A DNA stretch of 64,000 nt, taken from Acidipila sp. Its GTDB lineage: Bacteria; Acidobacteriota; Terriglobia; Acidiferrales; UBA7541. The stretch spans positions 1 through 64,000 of the forward strand of contig JAAFGT010000008.1 in the NCBI GenBank assembly GCA_010365215.1, read 5' to 3'. Every line of letters begins with the position of its first letter. The first letter of the stretch is position 1. The notes under the pieces were generated by a model. The model did no database searches. It saw only the letters and a program-made list of their open reading frames with translations, and had not been told where the DNA came from. Both the position numbers and the translations under genes were made by a program. Below are positions 17,750 to 25,896 of the stretch, one piece after another.

Positions 17750-19135
17750 ATGGCCCACCTCCTGGTGGTTGACGATCAGAAGTCGATCTGCGAGCTGCTG
17801 GAGATTACCTTTCGCAAGGAGGGTCATCGCGTCGAAGTTGCCTCCAGCGGCGAAGCGGCCAAGCGCCGCATCGAATCGCAGATCTTCGACATCATCATCT
17901 CCGATATTCGCATGCCTGACCTCAGCGGCGTCGAGCTGCTGCGCCTGGTGAAGGAGACGTCTCCTTCCACTATTTTTATTCTGATCACCGGAGTTCCTAC
18001 CATCGAAACGGCCATCGATGCGGTCAACTATGGCGCCGATCGTTACGTCATCAAAGGCGACAAGCTCACCGAGCAGTTGCGCCACGCCGTGCGCCAGTGC
18101 GCCGAAGTCATCAAGCTCCGCAAGGAGACCGGCTACCTCCGGCGCGAAATTCGCAAACTCACCGGACTGGGGCAGATCGTCGGGCACAGCAGCAAGATGC
18201 GCGATATTTTCGAGCTGATCCAGACCGTCGCGCCGCAGTCCAGTCGCGTGCTGGTCACCGGCGAGAGCGGCACCGGTAAGGAACTGGTGGCGCGAGCCAT
18301 CCATGAGAACAGTTCCCGCGCTGACGCTCCCTTCATCACCATAAACTGCGGCGCATTTCCTGAAACTCTGCTCGAGTCGGAGCTCTTCGGCTACATGCGC
18401 GGGGCCTTCACCGGCGCTAACGAAAACCGTATCGGCCTGTTCGAAGCCGCGCATGGCGGAACGCTGTTCATGGACGAGATTGGCAACATGAGTCCCACCA
18501 TGCAGGTGAAGCTCTACCGCGTCTTGCAGGAGGGCAAAGTCCGCCCGGTAGGCAGCACCGAGGAGAGAGACGTAGATGTTCGCGTGATTACCGCGACGAA
18601 CAAGAATCTAGAAAAGGAGATCGCTGAAGGCCGCTTCAGAGAAGACCTGTTCTATCGCCTGAACGTGATTCCCATCCAGCTTCCTGCCTTGCGCGAGCGC
18701 CGCGAAGACATTCCGTTGCTGGCCCGGCACTTTCTCGAACGCTTCCGGAAATCCATGGACAAGCCCGTCGACAGCATTTCCCCCGAAGCCCTATGCCGCC
18801 TCGAAGCCTATGACTGGCCGGGCAATGTCCGCGAATTGGAAAACACCATGGAGCGAGCTATGGCTCTCGAGACCGGCACCGCCATCGGCGTTAGCGTGCT
18901 CTCAGAAAAAATCAACCACTTCTCCGCGGGACAGGCGCACGCCGCCGTTTCCGGCATTCCCGCGGTGCACATCCCTCCCGAAGGCGTGGACTTTGAGAAG
19001 TTGGTGCACCAGACCGAGCGGGATTACCTGCTTGCTGCCCTCGAAATCGCCGGTGGCGTCCGCATCCGCGCTGCGGAGTTGCTGGGGATGCGCTATCGTT
19101 CTTTCCGCCATTACGCCAAGAAGTACAACATCTGA
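17750..19135 (+). CDS. pilR: PilR-like sigma-54-dependent response regulator
   Basis: An NtrC-family activator of 461 residues. The receiver has Asp52 in IISDIRMPD. The AAA+ domain has Walker A GESGTGKE at 171-178 and an exact GAFTGA sigma-54 contact loop at 218-223. The C-terminal helix-turn-helix ends [21 protein letters not shown], close in style to PilR. It follows pilS by 55 bp. Sigma-54 promoter matches precede both pilin genes at 21918 and 22995, so control of pilin synthesis is the expected job. In Myxococcus the same order, pilB-T-C-S-R-A, is known. Confidence 0.93.
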   Translation: MAHLLVVDDQKSICELLEITFRKEGHRVEVASSGEAAKRRIESQIFDIIISDIRMPDLSGVELLRLVKETSPSTIFILITGVPTIETAIDAVNYGADRYVIKGDKLTEQLRHAVRQCAEVIKLRKETGYLRREIRKLTGLGQIVGHSSKMRDIFELIQTVAPQSSRVLVTGESGTGKELVARAIHENSSRADAPFITINCGAFPETLLESELFGYMRGAFTGANENRIGLFEAAHGGTLFMDEIGNMSPTMQVKLYRVLQEGKVRPVGSTEERDVDVRVITATNKNLEKEIAEGRFREDLFYRLNVIPIQLPALRERREDIPLLARHFLERFRKSMDKPVDSISPEALCRLEAYDWPGNVRELENTMERAMALETGTAIGVSVLSEKINHFSAGQAHAAVSGIPAVHIPPEGVDFEKLVHQTERDYLLAALEIAGGVRIRAAELLGMRYRSFRHYAKKYNI

Positions 19136-19142
19136 CTTCGCC

Positions 19143-19171
19143 AACTTCACCGTTAACTTCACGAACTTCAA
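19143..19171 (+). repeat. Three short direct repeats AACTTCAC downstream of pilR
   Basis: AACTTCAC occurs at 19143-19150 and 19155-19162, and AACTTCAA at 19164-19171, directly after the pilR stop. Spacing is 12 then 9 bases. They could be remnants of duplication or protein-binding half sites; nothing else supports either. Confidence 0.45.
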
Positions 19172-19210
19172 GCGCCGCGGTCACGCGCACTTTCGCACAC
19201 GGAAATGGTT

Positions 19211-19243
19211 GTGCAGGGGCACGGCATGCCGTGTCTGCTGCAC
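19211..19243. repeat. Nested inverted repeat in the pilR-19432 spacer
   Basis: A perfect 14-bp palindrome CACGGCATGCCGTG (19220-19233) sits inside a second inverted repeat, GTGCAG (19211-19216) and CTGCAC (19238-19243). RNA could form a two-part hairpin, but there is no T-run, so a Rho-independent terminator is unlikely. A dimeric or tetrameric DNA-binding site is equally possible. Confidence 0.5.
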
Positions 19244-19431
19244 GGCGCACAAAAGTGCACGTTCTCCGTCTCCTCATGCGTCCAGGCTAGTTCAGTCTAC
19301 GAATCACCGCGCCTGAATTCAATAGACTCAAGTGAAGCACCTGTCTGATGATGACGCTTAGTTGCGGCGAGCCTTTCCCTTTTTGAAAAGCTATCGCCCG
19401 TGGCGCTTCGCTAATGCTTACAGCAAAATAA

Positions 19432-21609
19432 ATGGTCACAGCAACATCTCCGCTAACCGCTCCGCCATCAGCCGAGGCGGAAAAACCTGCGCCAGCGCCG
19501 CTGAATCTTTACCCAGCGCTAGTCCTGATCAGCGCGTTCCTGCTCTTTCAGACGGAATTGATTCTCGCGAAATACATTCTGCCCTGGTTTGGCGGGGCGC
19601 CCGCCGCATGGAATGCGTGCATGCTGTTCTTTCAAATGGTGCTGTTCGCCGGATACGGCTATAGCGATTGGGTAACGCGCTACCAGTCGCGGCAACGGCA
19701 GGGCCGGCTGCATCTGCTGCTGCTGGCCATCGCGTCGGCCGCGCTGGTGGTGAGCCTGGTGTGGTGGGGTTCTCCTTTGACGCCGGATGTTCGGTGGAAG
19801 TGGCGTCTGACGGATAGTCCCGTGACACACATTCTCGTTCTGCTCACCGCCACCGTCGGGATCCCGTTCTTCCTGCTTTCCACCACCGGGCCGCTGATGC
19901 AGCGCTGGTTTCATCAAGCCTACCCCACAAAGGCTCCCTACCGGCTTTATGCCATCTCCAACCTGGGATCGATGCTGGGGTTGCTGAGCTATCCATTCGC
20001 GCTGGAATGGCTGCTGACGGTGCGAAAGCAGGCCTGGGTCTGGACGTTTCTATATGCTCTTTTCCTGATATTGTGCAGCATCCAGGCGTGGCAATTTGGA
20101 AAACATCGCGACCGCTTCGCTGATAACGAAGGGCTCGTGGAACGCGAAACTAACACGCGCAGCAAGCGTCCTGCGCGGCGTGACATTATTTTTTGGATAG
20201 CCCTGTCCGCATGCGCTTCGACGATGCTGCTGGCCACTACCAACCTGGTTTGCCAGGATGTTGCCGCCATACCGTTTTTATGGGTGGTGCCACTCTGCAT
20301 CTACCTGCTGTCGTTCGCCATCTGCTTTGAGAAGTCCTACTGGTACAACCGATGGGTGTTTCTGCCCTTGTATATCGCTACCGTGCCGCTGGTGATGCGC
20401 TTTCTTCCTACGGGCGTGGTGGCCGAAGACGTCGTGCGGCAAGTGAGCGCGTACTTCCTGGTTCTCTTCGCGGTTTGTATGATTTGCAACGGTGAATTGG
20501 AGCGACTGAAACCGCCGGCGGAGCGGTCGACCGGGTTCTACCTTTGTATTGCGGGCGGCGGCGCTCTCGGGAGCGCATTCGTCGTCTTGATTGCCCCTTT
20601 CTTATTTCGAGGTTTTTACGAATATCACGTAGCGCTGCTGGGGTGCGGTCTTCTGGTTTGCGCGCTGCTCATTGTCGATGCAGCCGCGCCGGTTTCCGCC
20701 GAACCGGACGCCCAAGTCCACCCGCGCAGGAGCCTCGTGCTCAGGGGCACGGCGGCGGCGACTCTTCTGACGGTCATGGCTGCGGGCGCCTACCTTCAGT
20801 TCCACTCCGAACCCCCCATCCGGCTGCAAGTGCGCAATTTTTTTGGAACCAAGCGAGTCTACGACCGGGACAACGTCCGCTATCTTCACGATGGAGCCAT
20901 CGATCACGGTGGCCAGTCGCTGGGGGCCTCCTCGAAGTTGACGCCCCTTACCTATTACACATCGAGGAGCGCGATCGGTATCTTGTTCCATAACTACCGG
21001 ACGCTGCTGGGCTACGACCCGGACCGTGCATTGCGGATCGGAGCCGTCGGTCTGGGAGTGGGCACGATGGCGGTTTATAATCACGACGGCGACACGATCC
21101 GATACTACGAGCTAGACCCGCAGGTCGCCGAGCTATCCACCCGCGCGGATCCGCTCTTCACTTTCTTGCGTGACTCGCCCGGCACCAAAGAAATCGTCCT
21201 GGGTGATGGTCGGCTTTCCCTGGAAGCAGAAGCTGCCGCCGGCCACTCGCAGCAGTACGATATCCTGGTGATCGACGCATTCAGCGGCGACGCGATCCCG
21301 GTACACTTGCTGACCGTCGAGGCCATGCAGCTTTATTTGCGTCATCTTCGCGGGCCCGACTCCGTCATCGCCGTGCACATCTCCAATAGAGTGCTGGATC
21401 TGACTCCGGTGCTTCTGGGAGTAAGTAAAAAACTGCAGCTTGGTTTTGCGTATTCCGGAAACACGATGACTGGCAGTTGGGTGTTCCTCTCTGCCAACCG
21501 CGAGCTTATGAAAAATCCGATGTTGCGCACACCCTTTGATTGGTCGGGAGTGGATTCGGTCCTCTGGACAGATGACTACAGTAATCTTTTGAGCGTGCTG
21601 AAGCGGTGA
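19432..21609 (+). CDS. Polytopic membrane protein with C-terminal spermidine-synthase-like domain
   Basis: This 725-residue protein resembles the fused MFS/spermidine-synthase family. The first 470 residues hold about ten hydrophobic segments (starting YPALVLISAFLLFQTELILA). The C-terminal 240 residues form a Rossmann methyltransferase-like fold with GLGVGT as the cofactor loop, YELDP as the acidic end of strand 2, and LGDGRLSLE. The usual spermidine-synthase catalytic Asp motif is replaced by DAFSGDAIP, so polyamine synthesis is not assured. The gene stands alone between pilR and the pilins, preceded by 296 bp of spacer. Adjacency suggests a link to pili or envelope, but that is inference. 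An ordinary housekeeping role is just as possible. Confidence 0.75.
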   Translation: MVTATSPLTAPPSAEAEKPAPAPLNLYPALVLISAFLLFQTELILAKYILPWFGGAPAAWNACMLFFQMVLFAGYGYSDWVTRYQSRQRQGRLHLLLLAIASAALVVSLVWWGSPLTPDVRWKWRLTDSPVTHILVLLTATVGIPFFLLSTTGPLMQRWFHQAYPTKAPYRLYAISNLGSMLGLLSYPFALEWLLTVRKQAWVWTFLYALFLILCSIQAWQFGKHRDRFADNEGLVERETNTRSKRPARRDIIFWIALSACASTMLLATTNLVCQDVAAIPFLWVVPLCIYLLSFAICFEKSYWYNRWVFLPLYIATVPLVMRFLPTGVVAEDVVRQVSAYFLVLFAVCMICNGELERLKPPAERSTGFYLCIAGGGALGSAFVVLIAPFLFRGFYEYHVALLGCGLLVCALLIVDAAAPVSAEPDAQVHPRRSLVLRGTAAATLLTVMAAGAYLQFHSEPPIRLQVRNFFGTKRVYDRDNVRYLHDGAIDHGGQSLGASSKLTPLTYYTSRSAIGILFHNYRTLLGYDPDRALRIGAVGLGVGTMAVYNHDGDTIRYYELDPQVAELSTRADPLFTFLRDSPGTKEIVLGDGRLSLEAEAAAGHSQQYDILVIDAFSGDAIPVHLLTVEAMQLYLRHLRGPDSVIAVHISNRVLDLTPVLLGVSKKLQLGFAYSGNTMTGSWVFLSANRELMKNPMLRTPFDWSGVDSVLWTDDYSNLLSVLKR

Positions 21610-22002
21610 CATGAGGGCCACCTTCGATTTTCAATTTGCACGACTCCGTCCACTGCAGTTCATGGCGTTTCTTGGCAGGGTCACTAATTGCCGAGTCACA
21701 TTACGTCTGGTGAGGTCTGTTTAGGGCGCTTTTGCCTCACAGGAGCGCCGGCCACAAAGTGTCATTTTTGGATGGCACTTCCTGTCAGAAACGCTTGGTT
21801 GGTCCCTGCGAAGTGAGAGCTCGGGAGGCTGTAATCCGAAACATGCTATCCTGCAAACTATTCACAACAAGCAAGATATAGGTTATTCGCGGTCACTTGT
21901 CACGGGGCCAGTTGATTTGGTATCAGGCTTGCACCATTCACTGCGTTGGCTCGCCAGAGCTAAAGAAAATAGCCCACTTTGTGGCCCAAAACAGGAGAGT
22001 GT
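21610..22002. other. Upstream region of the first pilin gene
   Basis: No gene is seen in these 393 bases. They contain the sigma-54 promoter at 21918-21933 and, further upstream, copies of the (C/G)TGTC pattern (GTGTC 21759-21763, CTGTC 21782-21786) that resembles the half site reported for PilR in Pseudomonas. The last 70 bases form the predicted leader, with AGGAG at 21993-21997 as ribosome site. Confidence 0.6.
21918..21933 (+). promoter_or_regulatory. Sigma-54 promoter of the first pilin gene
   Basis: The sequence TGGTATCAGGCTTGCA matches the -24/-12 consensus TGGCAY-N5-TTGCW: GG at 21919-21920 and GC at 21931-21932 are exactly 12 bases apart, and TTGCA is complete. It lies 69 bases upstream of the pilin ATG, with predicted start near 21945. 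The sigma-54 activator PilR is encoded 2.8 kb upstream on the same strand. Confidence 0.8.
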
Positions 22003-22476
22003 ATGCGTAACAACAAACAGAAAGGTTTCTCGCTAATCGAACTGTTGATCGTTGTGGCGATTATTTTGATTATTGCCGCAATCGCTATTCCCAACCTGCT
22101 GCGTTCGAGAATGGCTGCTAACGAAGCCTCAGCAGTTGGTTCGATGCGCACCATCAACACCGCGTGCGTAACCTATTCGTCCACCTACGGCACTGGTTTC
22201 CCCGCAGCCTTGGCCAACCTCGCGCCTGCTAACCCGGCAACCGCCGCGGCAGCCGACTTGATCGACCAGGTTCTTGCTGGTAAGCAGAAGAGCGGCTACG
22301 CGTTTACGTACGTCGCCGGCGCCGCTGTTGGCGGTGTGATCCCGACCTACACGCTGAACGCCGACCCCATCAGCAGGGGCACCACCGGTCAGCGCGGCTT
22401 CTTTACCGACCAGTCTGGCGTCATCCGCTTTGACCCAGTAGCTGCGGCCACAGTGGCCAGCCTGCCGATCAGCTAG
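22003..22476 (+). CDS. pilA: Type IV major pilin, first copy
   Basis: A 157-residue type IVa prepilin. The leader is short (MRNNKQKG), with cleavage by PilD expected after Gly8 and before Phe9. The mature start FSLIELLIVVAIILIIAAIA has Glu at position 5 and the standard hydrophobic helix. The globular part has one Cys (TINTACVTYSS), so the C-terminal disulfide loop of Neisseria-type pilins is absent. It ends in a soluble segment rich in Ala, Gly and Thr. The ATG at 22003 follows AGGAG at proper distance; an earlier GTG at 21979 would spoil the leader. A sigma-54 promoter lies upstream and a strong terminator follows, so it is monocistronic, as expected for an abundant pilin. Confidence 0.96.
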   Translation: MRNNKQKGFSLIELLIVVAIILIIAAIAIPNLLRSRMAANEASAVGSMRTINTACVTYSSTYGTGFPAALANLAPANPATAAAADLIDQVLAGKQKSGYAFTYVAGAAVGGVIPTYTLNADPISRGTTGQRGFFTDQSGVIRFDPVAAATVASLPIS

Positions 22477-22502
22477 TGTGATCGCGGTTGGATGATTCTC
22501 CC

Positions 22503-22536
22503 GGGAGGAGGCGCAAGCCTCCTCCCTTTTTTTTTT
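22503..22536 (+). terminator. Strong Rho-independent terminator after the first pilin
   Basis: A perfect 10-bp stem GGGAGGAGGC / GCCTCCTCCC (22503-22512, 22517-22526) with a GCAA tetraloop is followed at once by ten T residues (22527-22536). It starts 27 bases after the pilin stop and should end the transcript fully. Confidence 0.95.
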
Positions 22537-22838
22537 GCGGCCGCTGCCACCGCAATCGGGCTTGCATCTTCTGTCGCTCCCCAGAAACCAGAGTTCCTGC
22601 TCAGCGGATCGCCTTGTAGACTCAGCCCTCCAAACCAGAATCTCATGCTTGAATTAATGCCAACCCTGCTTCCGGCCCCGAGCGTTCTCAGTCATCATAA
22701 GTGGCGGGCGGTACTCGACCCGCTAGAACCCCTCATACTGGCCACCCGTGCGTGTCAGGCGAGCCTCCGCCGTGACTCGTGACATCTATCACCCTAAGTC
22801 GTGGTCAAGAGCACTACTGAAGCGTATTGATCTCAACA

Positions 22839-22869
22839 TGTGACACATTATGTCGATCCCGTTGTCACA
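22839..22869. promoter_or_regulatory. Candidate operator dyad upstream of the second pilin promoter
   Basis: TGTGACA (22839-22845) and its exact complement TGTCACA (22863-22869) are separated by 17 bases, about 130-155 bases upstream of the sigma-54 promoter. That is a normal distance for an enhancer-binding activator such as PilR. Further TGTC elements lie next to it. Binding is inferred only. Confidence 0.35.
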
Positions 22870-22994
22870 CACTGTCCAATGAGACTGGAAACTCCGCTGC
22901 TGCCACTGTCAGCAGGTTACTCATCGTATTCATAAGTCCATAAAAGACATAGATTTAGGACGGTTCCCGATATACTTGACGTGCGAGTTTCTAA

Positions 22995-23010
22995 TGGCCT
23001 CAGAGTTGCT
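22995..23010 (+). promoter_or_regulatory. Sigma-54 promoter of the second pilin gene
   Basis: TGGCCTCAGAGTTGCT has the complete TGGC of the -24 box and TTGCT of the -12 box. GG (22996-22997) and GC (23008-23009) are exactly 12 bases apart. The predicted start is near 23021, giving a leader of about 155 bases before the ATG at 23178, longer than for the first pilin. Confidence 0.7.
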
Positions 23011-23177
23011 CCTCTGTACTGGAGATCTATCTGAGACTTACCTTTCACAGTCGTGCGGAATGTTCGGTAACCAAAGGTTTTGCGCCAGTTATGTCGAAGC
23101 GCGGAGCGATAATCGTGGGGCAGGGGAACGTAAGCCTTACTGTGCCTCCTCTGCGCGCCGGTGAGAAGGAGCCAGCC

Positions 23178-23696
23178 ATGTCATGGCAACAGGCCCGGCC
23201 CGAGAAGCTAACGCCGCCCCATCGCCGCCCGACGTCCTGCGGCTTTTCCCTGATCGAGTTGCTCATCGTGGTGGCCATCATCCTGATTATTGCCGCCATC
23301 GCCATTCCGAATTTCATGCGCTCCCGGATGGCGGCCAATGAATCGGCCACGGTTCAGAATATGCGCAATATCTGTACGGCGAACGTCGCCTATTCCACTA
23401 CCTACGGGATCGGTTTTTCCTCCACGCTGGCCCGATTGGGTAGTGTGGGCGGAGTGCCAAGCGCTGCTGGAGCGCAGTTGATTGACGACGTTCTTGCTAC
23501 CGGCACTAAGAGCGGCTACATCTTCACGTACACCAGCACTCCTCCCCAAAACGGCATTATCTACGACTACTCAATAAACACGAGTCCCATCAACCCAGGC
23601 AGTACGGGCTCACGGTATTTCTATACCGACCAGACTGGCGTAATTCGCCAAAATAACGCGGGCGTCGCGGGGCCTTTAGATCCGCCGATAGGTTAA
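23178..23696 (+). CDS. pilA: Type IV pilin, second copy
   Basis: A 172-residue prepilin closely related to the first, with the same SLIELLIVVAIILIIAAIAI helix and Glu5. The leader is unusually long: from the ATG at 23178 it has 22 residues (MSWQQARPEK...RRPTSCG), with cleavage expected after Gly22. The frame is open upstream to 23091, but AAGGAG seven bases before 23178 decides the start. The globular part diverges from copy 1 but keeps a single Cys near the same place (NICTANVAYS) and the shared FYTDQTGVIR end motif. It has its own sigma-54 promoter. A T7 run follows the stop without a clear hairpin. It could be an alternative major pilin or an abundant minor one. Confidence 0.93.
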   Translation: MSWQQARPEKLTPPHRRPTSCGFSLIELLIVVAIILIIAAIAIPNFMRSRMAANESATVQNMRNICTANVAYSTTYGIGFSSTLARLGSVGGVPSAAGAQLIDDVLATGTKSGYIFTYTSTPPQNGIIYDYSINTSPINPGSTGSRYFYTDQTGVIRQNNAGVAGPLDPPIG

Positions 23697-23853
23697 AGCG
23701 TTTTTTTATCCTGGGTTTCCGGTTTTCCCGCGCGGCTCAGGGAAGGGCCTGCTCTCGTGGGAGCTTCGCCAACCGGTTCCGCATTCGATCCCGACCTTCA
23801 GCGCACTTTCTGAAATGTGCAGGTGAGGTTGTTCGGTCGAAACTCCAGGCAAG

Positions 23854-23862
23854 TGCTATAAA
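23854..23862 (+). promoter_or_regulatory. Extended -10 promoter just before lolA
   Basis: TGCTATAAA (TG at 23854-23855, hexamer TATAAA 23857-23862) fits an extended -10 element. No -35 is evident. The ATG at 23871 begins nine bases after the hexamer, so the transcript would have almost no leader. Confidence 0.45.
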
Positions 23863-23870
23863 CTTTGTAC

Positions 23871-24605
23871 ATGCTCCCGCGGTGGAAAGAAATTCGCAGC
23901 AATGTGACGTTGGGATTGGTATTCGCCGTTATCGCCGCCGGCCTACCCGCGAAGGTCTCAACTCAAGTGCTTTCGCCAAAGCCTTCGCCGCTGTTCGCGG
24001 TCGTGCGCGCTCTGGAGGCACGCTACCACGGCGTGACCGCGCTGAAAGCTACGTTCCTCGAGCGCCGCTCGGAAGGGAAGCGCGCAGTAGAAATAGAATC
24101 GGGAACGGTCTATTTCCGCAAGCCGGGGCGCATGCGCTGGGAATACGAATCTCCGGAGAAAAAACTGTTTCTCACCGATGGCAAGTATGCCTGGTTCTAT
24201 GTGCCTGCCGACCACACCGTCAGCCGCGCCAGGATGAAGGAGAGCGACGACGAGCGCGTCCCTCTCGCTTTGCTTACCGGCAACGCCAAACTTTCACGCA
24301 TCTGCAAGCGCATTGAGTTTGCCGGAGCGTCCACACTTTCCGGCAACTCCCCATCCGCGATTAACCATATCGCGCTGAGGTGTTTTCCGCGCAGCGAGGG
24401 GGCGTTCCTGGATGCAATCATCGAACTGGACGCAAGCTACCGTATAGCGCGCATCCTCCTGCACGAACCCGGCGCGATCGAGACTGAATTTCGCTTCGCC
24501 GATTGGCAGGAAAACGCGCGGCTTTCGGATGAGCTGTTCCGCTTCGCGGCACCGCCGGGTGTGGCGATCGTAGAAGCGCCTTCCGCTGAATCTCTAAATC
24601 AATAG
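23871..24605 (+). CDS. lolA: LolA-like outer-membrane lipoprotein carrier protein
   Basis: A periplasmic chaperone that would carry lipoproteins from LolCDE to the outer membrane. The 244-residue protein has an N-terminal hydrophobic signal (about 11-30, VTLGLVFAVIAAGLPA), then the LolA beta-sandwich: LEARYHGVTALKATFLER, the typical GTVYFRKPGRMRWEYESP, and KLFLTDGKYAWFYVPAD. These are hallmark LolA strings. The ATG at 23871 is used; a TTG at 23865 is also in frame. The gene is single. It ends 88 bp before a convergent gene, with a shared hairpin between. Confidence 0.88.
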   Translation: MLPRWKEIRSNVTLGLVFAVIAAGLPAKVSTQVLSPKPSPLFAVVRALEARYHGVTALKATFLERRSEGKRAVEIESGTVYFRKPGRMRWEYESPEKKLFLTDGKYAWFYVPADHTVSRARMKESDDERVPLALLTGNAKLSRICKRIEFAGASTLSGNSPSAINHIALRCFPRSEGAFLDAIIELDASYRIARILLHEPGAIETEFRFADWQENARLSDELFRFAAPPGVAIVEAPSAESLNQ

Positions 24606-24623
24606 CAGGACTGCGTCATTGCC

Positions 24624-24651
24624 AAAAAAAAGGGCACCGTGAAGGGTGCCC
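24624..24651 (-). terminator. Terminator for the glycine-zipper gene
   Basis: A 7-bp stem GGGCACC / GGTGCCC (24632-24638, 24645-24651) with a six-base loop is followed on the minus strand by eight T residues (plus-strand A8 at 24624-24631). It ends the leftward transcript. In the plus direction only three T residues follow one G, so lolA may share it less efficiently. Confidence 0.88.
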
Positions 24652-24692
24652 GTTTATCACCGGTTAAGTTTATGCGGTGAAGCAAAGTCAGC

Positions 24693-25493
24693 TCACTCCG
24701 GGGCCAACGTGACGGCCTGGTCCAAATTAAATCGAAGGATGGTTTCGGCGGGAACGCGCACTTCCTTGCCTTTGGTCAGCACCTGCACGCCTGCGCCTGC
24801 GGCGGCTCCGGCAGCCGCTCCAATGGCCGCGCCCTTGCCGTGTCCGAGAATGGCTCCAATAATCGTGCCGGCTACCGCGCCGCCTCCGATGTACTCGGCC
24901 GTGCGCTTGTTCTTGCCGATTCCCCCGCTACCTTTCTGCTGCAGGTCACTGGTGCTTACCGTGTAGCGCCGCCCTCTAACGGTGAGGGAATTGATATCGA
25001 GGGTAATCTCAGGATTGCCGGTCACTCCACCACCAGCAGCGGATCGAATGATCAAGGCCGCAGGCGACCCTTTGGGGACGATCAGCTCGTTCGAACTGTC
25101 GACAACATCCTGATCCACCTGTGCGGAGAAGGTCTGGCCCTGTCTAGAGGTGTTCGAATCGATCTGTTCGTTCGTCACGATGACGATCTGCGTTCCCGCA
25201 GGCAGCACTTCAGGCTGGCGGTCGCCGGCTGCAGAGCGGGTCTGGCCGTTCGAGTTGTTGTTTGGGTAGCTCTGGTTTGCCGAGTCAACTTGCACATCCT
25301 GCACCGAGGAAGCCTTGTAACGACGCACGGTGCCGCGCGAATTCCGGAAGGTAATCGTTTTTGATGTTCTCCGAACCAGCGTTCCGGTAATCCGCGTCCC
25401 GCTGCGCAGAATCAGTGTGTCAGCCAAGACGGTACCGGGCAATGCCGACAGCAGCAGGCCGAACAAAGTCAGCATGTAGAATTTCTTGGTCAT
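24693..25493 (-). CDS. Exported glycine-zipper protein of unknown function
   Basis: The 266-residue protein has a clear Sec signal peptide ([20 protein letters not shown], cleavage near ALA at about 25). A small beta domain follows ([20 protein letters not shown]), then a linker rich in Asn/Ser, a middle beta domain resembling DUFs of exported proteins, and a glycine-zipper helix region (about 200-240: [30 protein letters not shown]). Such zippers insert into or associate with outer membranes. AAAGGAGA precedes the ATG. Acidobacterial genomes carry many like it, as far as I recall. Function is unknown. Confidence 0.8.
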   Translation of the reverse strand: MTKKFYMLTLFGLLLSALPGTVLADTLILRSGTRITGTLVRRTSKTITFRNSRGTVRRYKASSVQDVQVDSANQSYPNNNSNGQTRSAAGDRQPEVLPAGTQIVIVTNEQIDSNTSRQGQTFSAQVDQDVVDSSNELIVPKGSPAALIIRSAAGGGVTGNPEITLDINSLTVRGRRYTVSTSDLQQKGSGGIGKNKRTAEYIGGGAVAGTIIGAILGHGKGAAIGAAAGAAAGAGVQVLTKGKEVRVPAETILRFNLDQAVTLAPE

Positions 25494-25535
25494 AAAATCT
25501 CCTTTGGATTCTCCGAGAAAACGACGCGACAGGGT

Positions 25536-25754
25536 TTAAACTCCAGATCCCAGATTCTGCGGCTGGGACGTTTCGTTTTGGCCCAACTGAAAAACGCTCG
25601 AGCGCTCAGTGTGGGTGTCCCCTGCGGGCTCCAGGCGCAACTCGCCGGATAACCGGTTTAGCATTTCCGTCAGGCGCGCGCATTGCACAATGAGGTCCCG
25701 CGCCCGCGGTTCAAAAGAGTTGGATTGGTTCTGTCCGCCGTTCAAACTCGCCAT
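25536..25754 (-). CDS. Small protein of unknown function
   Basis: From the ATG at 25754, supported by GGGAG seven bases upstream, this gives 72 residues starting MASLNGGQNQSNSF. The middle (ARDLIVQCARLTEMLNRLSGEL) is a likely amphipathic helix; the ends are polar and probably disordered. It lies 42 bp upstream of the glycine-zipper gene on the same strand, so the two may be co-transcribed. No family is recognised. The ribosome site and position make it more credible than a chance ORF. Confidence 0.5.
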   Translation of the reverse strand: MASLNGGQNQSNSFEPRARDLIVQCARLTEMLNRLSGELRLEPAGDTHTERSSVFQLGQNETSQPQNLGSGV

Positions 25755-25896
25755 GACGCTTCTCCCTGATACCTCGATGGTTGCCATCCTAGGCGAAAGC
25801 CCGGCCCGGTGTCTGTACACATCGGAACACCTTAAGTAATTGCGGCCGGAGGGGCCAGGCAGGCTCGCGGTACGACAAAAATGACTGGAAACAGGC

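Larger units (their letters stand above)
22537..23177. other. Spacer between the two pilin genes
   Basis: About 640 bases with no convincing gene. The visible features are the dyad TGTGACA-N17-TGTCACA (22839-22869), a cluster of TGTC tetramers between about 22849 and 22910 (two of them CTGTC, at 22872-22876 and 22906-22910), and the second sigma-54 promoter at 22995-23010. GAAGGAG at 23165-23171 is the ribosome site of the next gene. Base composition is less GC-rich than in the genes. Confidence 0.55.

Noticed and set aside
22492-22782. 96-codon frame after the first pilin
   Set aside because: It starts inside the terminator region, includes the T-run as coding sequence and has no family or ribosome site.
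22779-22792. Crp-like palindrome GTGA-N6-TCAC between the pilins
   Set aside because: About one such match is expected by chance in 64 kb, and the local Crp/Fnr protein lacks the residues that read GTGA.
22976-23164. 62-codon frame upstream of the second pilin
   Set aside because: It overlaps the sigma-54 promoter and has no ribosome site or recognisable domain.
23700-23707. Run of seven T after the second pilin as terminator
   Set aside because: No GC-rich hairpin directly precedes it, so it does not meet the usual requirement.
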